Origin: Leguminivora glycinivorella
Taxonomy: Eukaryota > Arthropoda > Insecta > Lepidoptera > Tortricidae
Direction of reading: 5' to 3'
DNA: 64,000 nucleotides
Assembly: GCF_023078275.1 (NCBI RefSeq)
Contig: NC_062983.1
Location: 10,037,001 to 10,101,000 of the forward strand
Below, piece by piece: positions 55,141 through 64,000 of this stretch. Within the stretch, counting starts at the first letter, position 1, and every line of letters begins with the position of its first letter. The translations under genes and the position numbers were made by a program. The notes under the pieces were generated by a model. That model made no database searches. It saw only the letters and a list, made by a program, of their open reading frames with translations, and was not told the DNA's origin.

Positions 55141-55425
55141 CCCGAGGGTTAACCCTCCATTTTATATGGAATTTGACAGTTGACAGCCCACTAACCCTAA
55201 GTTAAGTGGTTGGTGCAAGTGGGCCTTATTGACTTATCCTTATGTCGATAACATTGACAACGGACCAAAAATGTAAATACGACATAAAGCTATTTCAGTG
55301 TCTAAGGCCCACTTGAACCCCAATCACTTAACTCGGGGTTAGTGGGCTATCATCTGTCAAATTCCATGTAAAATTTTAGTTTAACCCTCGGGTTAACCCT
55401 GTATTTTCGTTGGTGCAAGTGGCCC
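55141..55425. mobile_element. MITE-like inverted repeat beside the mariner relic
   Basis: CCGAGGGTTAACCCT, GGAATTTGACAG, GCCCACTAACCC, GTTAAGTGGTTGG and GCAAGTGGGCCTTA on the left recur in reverse complement on the right (TAAGGCCCACTTG, CACTTAACTCGGGGTTAGTG, CTGTCAAATTCC, AACCCTCGGGTTAACCCT). Arms are about 95 bp with small differences. It is non-coding. Confidence 0.75.
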
Positions 55426-55446
55426 TAATAAGATTAGATAGAAATA

Positions 55447-56432
55447 TTGGGTTGGTAAGAAAGTAATGAGCGATCGATTGAATTCCACATAAAATTTTTG
55501 AGATAGTTCTAGAATCTTCTATGGTCGAAAGTATATAAAGGGCGAGTCGCACAGTTTCTCGTCAGTCATTCACTAGCTGTCGCCGAGCTAATATAAGGAA
55601 GAAAATGGACGAATTAAAAGTGCATGTGAGGCATTGCTTACTATATGAATTTCAGTCTGGCCATTCAGCCGCCGTAGCAGTGCGTAATATATGTCAGCGT
55701 GTTGCTCCTGAAGTTGTGTCTGAGGCCACGGCGAAACGATAGTTCCAGCGTTTTCGTAGTGGCGACTTTTCATTATCAGATCAACCTAAGTCTGGTCGAC
55801 CGGTGAAGATTGATGTAGGCAAATTAAAAACCTTAATTGAAGGAGATCCGAGGCTAACGAGTCGTACTCTTGCTACCGAGTTAGGCTGCTCTCATGTCAC
55901 CATAGAAACACATTTACACGAGTTGGGAAAAAACTACAAATACAGTGTTTGGATATCGCACGAACTTGATAGAGATCAACTAAACCGCCGTGCCGATATC
56001 TGCATACAACTTCTGTCTTTTCGCCGCACATTCAACTGGTTGGACCATCTTATCACTGGAGATGAAAAATGGGTCTTATATATAAAACACACACGCAAAC
56101 GTCAGTGGCTAGCTCCAAACGAAAAAGGAATAGAGGCACCAAAAACAGAGCCTCACCCGAAAAAAGTTATGCTATCCGTTTGGTGGGATATTCATGGTAT
56201 TATTCACTGGGAACTCCTACCAAGTGGAATGACTGTTACCGCATCAGTATACTGTAATCAGATTGAAAATTTAAACCAAAAAATCTGTCAGAATCGTCCA
56301 CAGCATGCTAAAGTTTTTTTCTTACACGACAATGCTCGCCCACACATTGCAAAAGTGACTCGGCTAAAGCTATTGGAGCTAGGTTGGAAAGTGATACCTC
56401 ATCCACCGTACTCTCCAGACTTGGCACAATAG
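55447..56432 (+). pseudogene. mariner transposase relic, 3'-truncated
   Basis: A TA precedes the left terminal repeat TTGGGTTGGTAAGAAAGTAA at 55447. The transposase frame starts at ATG 55605 (MDELKVHVRHCLLYEFQSGH), with the expected N-terminal helix-turn-helix region. A TAG at 55740-55742 replaces what is usually Trp in KRWFQRF. The catalytic core retains the first Asp (TGDEKWV) and the second (HDNARPH), then YSPDLA, but the frame stops there, before the third Asp of the D,D34D triad. The right terminal repeat is missing. About 275 codons remain of the usual ~345. It is immobile and sits between CP2 and the large foldback element. Confidence 0.93.
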
Positions 56433-56739
56433 ATGAGATGAGTATTTTTGGATTGTTTGGTGTCTAAGTAGGTACATTCATTTTAAATTTTTCAGGCATC
56501 AATTTTATTATAAATTTTATGTTTAAAAACGATGCATGCTAATTTCAAATTGATCTGACATTCAGAAGGTAAAAGTTATAAGTTTAGTGATATTGTGGAT
56601 TCTTATAAGGACAAAACTTGCTCGTATCATGATAAGAATTTCCTGTTAGAGCGCCCTTAAGGTTCAACTAATTACAAGGAGGACATTTTGCTTAAAAAGG
56701 TCACAAATTAGAACTTAAACAAGAGGTTGTAAAAATGTA

Positions 56740-59700
56740 TATGTCACCGTAAAATTGTAAAAACCGTTAGTTTATAATTTAACTAGCGAGATTATGAACT
56801 AACGAAATATTATGAACCGTAACGTACAGTTCACAATTTGACGGATTATTTTTACGTTAGATTATAATCTAACGAAGCGAAACCGTCAAATTGTAAACTG
56901 TCATGGCGTCGGAACGAAGCTAGATTCTGATTGGTCGGTTTTATAGTAGATCGTTCTGTGGCCATAGAGTGACTGACACCAATAGACACTGCTATAACAG
57001 ATGTCAATCAAACATCAAAATCCGATATATTGTTTAACGAAATGGTCGAGCTCGCCAAATAAACAAAATTGTCAGTTACTTTGCTTGTTATGTGGCGGCT
57101 TTATTGGTATATTTCTTGTGATTTAATATTTAGTTTTCGAAAAAAAAAACTGTTAGTTTATAATCTTACTAGTGAGATTATAAACTGACGAGTTATGGTG
57201 AACCGTAACGTTCACAATTTAACGGATTATTTTTCGTTAGATTATAATCTAACGGAGAGAAACCGTCAAATTATAAACTGTCATAATATGCGTCAGGAGC
57301 TAGTGCCCTGAATGGTCTGTTTTTTGTTAGATCGTTCTGGGCCCATAGAGTACCTAACATAAATGGACACTACAATCACAGATGTCAATTATTAGTACAT
57401 TACTCTTCTTTCAGTTGTGTTTTGGTTTATCGACACTCGTTTCAAACTTCCTCTTTTTTGCACTTGTATCGTTCGACGTTTTTCAGTCCATACATATGGC
57501 CCTTTAAAGTTTCGACATGGGCACATAATTAACCACATTTCGCACTTGTGCCATAAAACTGCACCATGTGTATTGAAATATACTATTTTAATACAGTTGC
57601 TCAAAAAGTGCCTGTTATTTGTCTGTTTAGCGTGCGAGAAGTTGTATTTTACGCACTCATGCGTAAAAAGTATGCGTTCCATTTTACGACTACATACGGA
57701 GCTGTTTTAATATTAGTCTATTTTACTAAGATGGCATAAAACTATAAACTTACTATTAAGTGATTAATGTTTAAAACATTGATATTTCATAAATGTAATT
57801 GTTTACTTTTAGTCGTACTAAACATAAGTTATAAAATGGATTATACTTTGAAAAAGTGGCTCATAATGAGTCGTATAACCAGAACGTGAAATGGAACGAA
57901 ACATCGTCTGTCATTTAAAGTAGTGGCGTCTTTACCAACACGTTAACGCGATTTGTCATAATCATTTTATGCATTATTTTTAAAATCGTTCAAAACATAT
58001 TAAACCTTTCAAGGACGGCGTTGTCCCCGTGGTCTCGGAGAATATATTACAGCGATTTTTCGTCCCGCATAATCAACTTTTTTGCGCATGTTATTGTCGA
58101 CAATGACGATATTCGATTTAACGACTGTCGATATTATTTTCGGCATAAATGAGTTCCATGATTCCTAAAACCTTCGTCCCGATTGAAATTGCGATGTTGA
58201 TTGTAAGCGCATTAAAATGCGGCTGTGAAAAATCGTCAGGTATTTGTTATCAGGGCCAAACCACTGGATCGAACAGTCGTTTCTACAGTAGAAAAGTGCG
58301 TGAAGCAAATCAAAAAACATCGCAATTTCAAACGAAGGTTTTAGTTCATCCATTTTTATGGCACACAATGAAATAAATAAATTGTGTTGGATGGATAGCA
58401 AAATCGAAAATATAAACGCAAGTTTAAAAGCTTCAAAGATAGGTACGCCTGAATTTAAAAAAAATGCGTCAATGTCAATGCGAAAATTGGGAGTTCGAAT
58501 TGTTTATCGTTTTATTTCGTGTTTTTTCGCAACTGTATTAAAAAACGTCGTTCGTCACACATGCGAGAATGCCATTCTTCACTCGTCTCGAGTTTTGCCA
58601 CTCGCATGCCGCTCGTGGCAAAATGTCTCGGGACTCGTGAAGTAATGACATACTTCTTGCACTTATAACGAAATGTACTATTTCAGTACAGATGGTGCTT
58701 TTTTTACGCACTAATGCGAGAAGTGGTTCATTTCATTATATATCAGGACGAAACTTCGGAGGGCCATCTGTACTTAAAAACGTCGTACGATACACGTGCG
58801 AAAAGAAAATTCGTAACTCGTATCGTGGCGTGTCGATTTAAAACATTAATTTATCGCCACTCGTTTCTTACTTCCTTTTTTACGCGCTTGTATCGTAATG
58901 TACTATTTCAGTACAGATTTACGCACTAGTTCGAGAAGTGGTTCATTATATGCCAGGTCGAAACTTCGGAGGCTCATCTGTACTGAAAAACGTCGTACGA
59001 TACACGTGCGAAAAAGAAAAACTCGTGTCGATTTAAAACTTTCGGTTTTTTACGCACTTGTATCGTTCCTTTTTTACGCATGTATCGTATTACTTATTTT
59101 AATACATTAATTGACATCTATGATTGCAGTGTCTATTTATGTTAGGTACTCTATGGGCACAGAACGATCTAACAAAAAACTGAGCATTCAGAGCGCTAGC
59201 TCCTGACGCATATGACAGTTTACAATTTGACGGTTTCTCTCCGTTAGATTATAATCTAACGAAAAATAATCCGTTAAATTGTGAACTTTACGGTTCACCA
59301 TAACTCGTAAGTTTATAATCTCACTAGTAAGATTAGAAACTAACGGTTTTATTTTTTCGAAAATTGGATATTAAATCACAAGAAATATACCAATTAAGCC
59401 GCCACATAACAAGCAAAGTAACTGACAATTTTGTTTATTTGGCGAGTTCGACCATTTCCTTAAACAATATATTGAATTTTGATGATAAAAGTTTAACGAG
59501 GTTTTTGATTGACATATGTGATTGCAGTGTCTATTTGTGTCAGTCACTCTATGGCCACAGAACGATCTACTATAAAACCGACCAATCAGAGCGCTAGCTT
59601 CGTTCCGACGCCATGACAGTTTACAATATGACGGTTTCGCTTCGTTAGATTATAATCTAACGTAAAAATAATCCGTCAAATTGTGAACTGTACGTTACGG

Positions 59701-59777
59701 TTCACAATATTTCGTTAGTTCATAATTTCGCTAGTGAAATTATAAACTAACGGTTTTTACAATTTTACGGTGACATA
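56740..59777. mobile_element. 3.04-kb foldback element with TA flanks
   Basis: TATGTCACCGTAAAATTGTA at 56740 is mirrored exactly at 59777. The arms (about 56740-57400 and 59100-59777) are reverse complements with modest divergence, and TA lies outside each end. Each arm contains two tandem diverged units, each including the self-complementary TTAGATTATAATCTAA. The core (57400-59100) has another partly tandem repeat (ACGTCGTACGATACACGTGC, CGAGAAGTGGTTCAT) also found at 16735-16800. No transposase is seen. The element ends 57 bp before the duplicated segment carrying CP3. Confidence 0.9.
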
Positions 59778-59833
59778 TAATACCTAGAGAATCCATTTAT
59801 TTACAGTCCGAACAACATAATAAAACAAAACTA

Positions 59834-59968
59834 GGCCTATTTACCCTTCGGGTTGAAAGGTCAGATGGCAGTCGCTGCCTAAGCTAAATCTTGGGATTAG
59901 TTGTCAAATCGGACCCCAGGCTCCCATGAGCCGTGGCAAAATGTCGGCATAACGCAAGGAGGATGATT
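59834..59968 (+). mobile_element. Truncated SINE at the start of copy B
   Basis: It corresponds to 47153-47292. The sequence to its left (AACAAAACTA) is not SINE, so the duplication junction is inside the SINE. Confidence 0.8.
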
Positions 59969-60559
59969 TGATGGTTGCAGGTATGTAACTATGTTCTTAA
60001 AAATATAATTGCTGAAAACAATATAACAAGTACATGCAACATCATCATCAATATAACAAGTACTAACATCAATAAAAGTGAAGATTAAATATTTTCAAAA
60101 TCTGATAAAATTTGTTATCATATTTCCATGCATTCAGTTATCAGCAAATTAATTTTAAAGTGTGGCGAGGACAGAGAATGACAAAGAAAGTATACTTTAT
60201 ATTACTCTTTCGAATACTTTTATATTTTCTTAACTTAGTGTCCGCCATTGAGGGGCTACCCCTATAAAATGTCTTATCATGGAGACTTAACAAATCAACG
60301 TAGATATTTGCTTATCATAATATAATCAAATGAATATTATTAATCATTATATCGATTGAACATGCGTTACGTCTAAAATGTGATCCATTTTAAGTAAATA
60401 AGTAGGTACCTATTAACTTAAAACGGATCACATTTTAGACATTTTAGAACTGTTAAGGTACTTTTCAAAGATATAATATATTATTTATTAATTATATAAA
60501 TAAAATAGTCAATAATCTCGTTGCAAATACGAAGCCCAATAAAAAATCCCAATAAAAAA

Positions 60560-61161
60560 CCGGCCAAGAGCGTGTCGGGCCACGCTCAGTGTAGGGTTCC
60601 GTAGTTTTTCGTATTTTTCTCAAAAACTACTGAACCTATCAAGTTCAAAATAATTTTCCTAGAAAGTCTTTATAAAGTTCTACTTTTGTGATTTTTTTCA
60701 TATTTTTTAAACATATGGTTCAAAAGTTAGAGGGGGGGGACGCACTTTTTTTTCCTTTAGGAGCGATTATTTCCGAAAATATTAATATTATCAAAAAACG
60801 ATCTTAGTAAACCCTTATTCATTTTTAAATACCTATCCAACAATATATCACACGTTGGGGTTGGAATGAAAAAAAAATATCAGCTCCCACTTTACATGTA
60901 GGGGGGGTACCCTAATAAAACATTTTTTTCCATTTTTTATTTTTGCACTTTATTGGCGTGATTGATATACATATTGGTACCAAATTTCAGCTTTCTAGTG
61001 CTTACGGTTACTGAGATTATCCGCGGACGGACGGACGGACGGACGGACGGACGGACGGACGGACGGACGGACGGACGGACGGACGGACGGACGGACGGAC
61101 GGACGGACGGACAGACAGACATGGCGAAACTATAAGGGTTCCTAGTTGACTACGGAACCCT
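60560..61161 (+). mobile_element. GGGTTCCGTAG-ended element, insertion unique to copy B
   Basis: It starts CCGGCCAAGAGCGTGTCGGG and ends TGACTACGGAACCCT. Copy A has the uninterrupted site (AATAAAAAAGAAGC at about 47870-47883). Here the element sits between AATAAAAAA and AAAAAGAAGC, implying a short A-run target duplication. The tetranucleotide tract is (GGAC)22 at 61025-61112, against 9 units in the intronic copies. The minus-strand frame over it (SVRPSVRPS repeats) is a translation of the microsatellite. Confidence 0.92.
61025..61112 (+). repeat. (GGAC)22 microsatellite
   Basis: Twenty-two uninterrupted GGAC units followed by ACAGACAG, within the element at 60560-61161. Confidence 0.95.
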
Positions 61162-61440
61162 AAAAAGAAGCATACAGTGTGGAGAAGCCCTGAATAGCTC
61201 CGCTAAATTTTTATATCATCTCGATAGGTCATTGGTAACAATTGCATGAACGTTTAGTCTAGGAGGTGCTTAAGTCCTAAATAGAATGAATCCATACCAA
61301 AATGTTGACGTACTTGCAAAAAATTATAATACCTATATCAATACACTATCATATCAACATTAAATAGTACTAATCCATAGATATTATGATAAATTGAACG
61401 ATAACACCAGGTAACGCCATTAAAAAACTCGACCTAAATG

Positions 61441-61472
61441 GTATTTATATATGAGTGATTAAAAGTAATCAC
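61441..61472 (+). promoter_or_regulatory. CP3 core promoter, same as CP2
   Basis: TATTTATATATG and GTGATTAAAAGTAATCAC are unchanged from CP2, with the ATG at 61494. CP3 may be expressed like CP2, except that the 602-bp insertion now lies about 330 bp upstream. Confidence 0.4.
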
Positions 61473-61493
61473 ACGTATTTAGCAGAAGTAATA

Positions 61494-63876
61494 ATGGTTT
61501 TCAAAGTAATAGCCCTTTTAGGGCTTCTAGTGGTAGCAAATGCTATGGTGAACTATGAAAACTACAAAGTATACAATGTTATGCCAAAGTCAGAAGCTGA
61601 AGTGCAAATGGTTAATGATCTGAAGAAGGATGGATATGAATTCTGGACGGAGATATTTGAAGTTGGCAGCGAAGTGAGAATTATGGTCGCTCCTGATCAA
61701 GATGAGGAGTTTTCAAGTTACGTCAAAAGTGTAAATCTTGACGCTATAGTCAGCATTGCTAATGTGCAAGAGTAAGTACAAAGTTGTAGCTCTTCAATTC
61801 GGGTTATAAACGTGGTGGAAAAAGTAGTGTTTCTAGTTCAATTTGATCTTAGAAACGTAAAAATATAATGCATACCAAATTTCATACATAGACATACTAT
61901 TACACATTCTAAAAAAAACCGGCCAAGAGCGTGTCGGGCCACGCTCAGTGTAGGGTTCCGTAGTTTTTCGTATTTTTCTCAAAAACTACTTAACCTATCA
62001 AGTTCAAAACAATTTTCCTAGAAAGTCTTTATAAAGTTCTACTTTTATGATTTTTTTCATATTTTTTAAACATATGGTTCAAAAGTTAGAGGGGGGGGGA
62101 CGCACTTTTTTTTCCTTTAGGAGCGATTATTTCCGAAGTTATTAATATTATCAAAAAACGATCTTAGTAAACCCTTATTTATTTTTAAATACCTATCCAA
62201 CAATATATTTTTGGGGTTAAAATGAAAAAAAAATCAGCCCCCACTTTACATGTAGGGGGGGTACCCTAATAAAACATTTTTTTCCATTTTTTATTTTTGC
62301 ACTTTGTTGGCGTGATTGATATACATATTGGTACCAAATTTCAGCTTTCTAGTGCTTACGGTTACTGAGATTATCCGCGGACGGACGGACGGACGGACGG
62401 ACGGACGGACGGACAGACAGACAGACATGGCGAAACTATAAGGGTTCCTAGTTGGCTACGGAATCCTAAAAAGTACATAATATATGAAAAGAAGACAATT
62501 ACAGCGCCTCCGCTTTAGTAATATATTTCAATTCAAGTACTAATAAAGAAATTACTTAAGTTTTGGCTGAAGTTTCTTCATCAATGTTCTAATTTTTATG
62601 AGAAAAGTCACGTTATGTAACCTCAACAAAAAATTGTCCTTTCAGGTTAATAGACGCTCAACTCAAGACAGCCATCCCCAATGCTGATTCCCGAAGCAGT
62701 ACACTAGGGGGCATGTCTTGGGACAGATACTATAGCTTGGAAAGCATCTACAACTGGTTAGACGAGCTAGAAACTCTTTACCCCAATGTGGTCACTACTG
62801 TCAGTCTCGGGAACACCTTCGAAGGCCGCCCGATCAGATGTGTCATCATTGACTTCAAATCTGGTGACAGAGGCGAAAGACCCTTGACGGCGATGATTGA
62901 AGCAGGAATTCATGCCAGAGAATGGATCGCACCTGCCACTGCTACATGGATCATCAAAGAATTTCTGACAAGTAATGACCCTGAAGTTAGAAGCATGGCT
63001 GAGACATTCGTCTGGCATATTATCCCAGTTGCTAATCCTGATGGATATGTTTATAGTTTTACAAATGTAAGCACCTATTTCTTATTCCTTTTTAAAACAA
63101 ATAGTTGCAACATAACACCTTGTACCGTGTGGTGCAGACATTTAAAAATAATTAAGAGCCCAGTTTAAACCCTTATACAATTTAATTTTAGGATCGAATG
63201 TGGAGGAAAAACCGGAATCGCGCAAATCACGTCATGTGTGGAACTAATGCCGATGCTGGCAACGGTATTGACTTGAACAGGAACTTCAACTTCCAATGGA
63301 TGGGTAAGTGTATTTTGCACAAAGTCCAAACTCAGCTTATTTAACTATTTAAAGAGTAGGAATAAAAAAATGTCCAATGCAAGCACCATGCCGATTCAAT
63401 AGGTCTGAAATTCTATACGAAGATTCAGAGTTTTAGCGTGGTCTATTTTAAGAGGGATAGTATAGTAGAAGTCACTCGGGTTGGAAGGTCAGATGGCAGT
63501 CGCTTTCGTAAAAACTAGTGCCTACGCCAAATCTTGGTATTATATGTCAAAAGCGGACCCCAAGCTCCCATGAGCCGTGGCAAATGTTGGGATAACGCAA
63601 GGAGTAAAACTCATGTTTTTCCAAGATGTTCTTCTAAATAGTGCTATCTTACCAGTTACTGGAGCCTCATCGAACCCGTGTGATCGGACCTACGCCGGCC
63701 CCTCCGCGGCGTCCGAGCGAGAGACACAAGCCATCTCCAACTACGTCATCAGATTAGACCAGACCAGCGAGCTCATCTACTACATCGACTTCCATTCATA
63801 CTCACAGATGGTCCTAGTACCATATAGCCACGTAAGCGGCATCGATGTACTTCAGGCACCTAACTATGGTGATATG
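61494..63876 (+). CDS. CP3: M14 metallocarboxypeptidase, partial (exons 1-4, runs off window)
   Basis: Recent duplicate of CP2. Exons seen: 61494-61771, 62646-63066, 63192-63303, 63656-63876, with the same lengths and phases as CP2. Exons 5 and 6, with the Tyr248 and Glu270 equivalents and the C-terminal tail, should lie to the right of 64000. Within the 344 visible residues I find four amino-acid differences from CP2: F8L and A13V in the signal peptide, T230S just before the exon 2/3 junction, and Q281R two residues after C279. Only one silent change was found (ACC to ACA at T294). Zinc ligands H182, E185 and H317 are kept. Splice sites are intact. Whether the 3' half is intact cannot be judged here. 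Confidence 0.92.
61919..62467 (+). mobile_element. GGGTTCCGTAG-ended element in CP3 intron 1
   Basis: Positional counterpart of 48541-49088, with (GGAC)9. Its last bases read GGAATCCT where the CP2 copy has GGAACCCT. Both copies were present before the duplication. Confidence 0.88.
63476..63605 (+). mobile_element. Truncated SINE in CP3 intron 3
   Basis: Counterpart of 50097-50226, ending about 50 bp before the exon 4 acceptor at 63656. Confidence 0.8.
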
Positions 63877-64000
63877 GTAACAATTCATTTTCTTTTTCGT
63901 TACATTTTGAAAGCGTTGTGACATGCTAGGTAGGTCCTGAAATATTTCATGTTGGGACAGAAAGGAGTCATAAAATTAGTGAACTTTTCGCAGAAATTTT

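Larger units (their letters stand above)
59834..64000 (+). repeat. Segmental duplication, copy B (contains CP3), reaching the right edge
   Basis: Partner of 47153-50621. Position 64000 aligns with 50621. It starts within a SINE body (GGCCTATTTACCCTTCGGGT) and includes the hairpin at about 60371-60440. Confidence 0.95.

Noticed and set aside
56069..56257. 62-codon frame inside the mariner relic
   Set aside because: Out-of-frame shadow of the transposase.
60937..61122. SVRPSVRP repeat protein
   Set aside because: It is the translation of the (GGAC)22 microsatellite.

Overview
The window looks like nuclear DNA of a moth or butterfly (Lepidoptera). The evidence is intron-containing genes, AT-rich intergenic DNA and a dense load of interspersed repeats of kinds I recognise from that order: a tRNA-derived SINE, 3' tails of several non-LTR retrotransposons, a mariner relic, and many short inverted-repeat elements. 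I cannot name the species. No bacterial or organellar genes, rRNAs, genuine tRNA genes or CRISPR arrays were seen.

The only clear host genes are in the right third, all on the + strand. They are three tandem genes for secreted M14A (carboxypeptidase A/B type) zinc metallocarboxypeptidases: CP1 (coding 42102-46318, 515 aa), CP2 (48151-54637, 460 aa) and CP3 (61494 to beyond the right edge; first four of six expected exons, 344 codons). All have a signal peptide, an M14 propeptide and the zinc and substrate-binding residues that fall in the exons present. CP1 and CP2 share exon number and phases, and both end in a hydrophobic C-terminal tail that suggests a GPI or membrane anchor. CP2 and CP3 come from a very recent segmental duplication (47153-50621 against 59834-64000). 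CP1 is older and has an unusual Gly/Arg/Pro-rich linker between propeptide and catalytic domain.

The left two thirds (1-42000) hold no gene I can support. They are a mosaic of mobile DNA. The main pieces are a ~3.2 kb foldback element (2071-5230), a 5'-truncated Jockey-like LINE with an open reverse transcriptase frame (about 8640-10487), a near-perfect 731-bp palindrome flanked by a 9-bp target duplication (10538-11268), two minisatellites with units of 121 and 131 bp, a full-length SINE (39384-39700), and many MITE-like hairpins. Two GC-richer patches (6590-6870 and 23085-23240) look promoter-like but lead to no recognisable gene.

Mobile DNA has also shaped the gene cluster. A defective LINE fills CP2 intron 5, a SINE lies about 50 bp upstream of exon 4 in CP2 and CP3, LINE tails with ~31-bp target copies lie in CP1 intron 4, and a dead mariner and a 3.04-kb foldback element (56740-59777) separate CP2 from CP3. 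Exon coordinates were read by eye from splice consensus and reading-frame continuity. Repeat boundaries are approximate unless stated otherwise.
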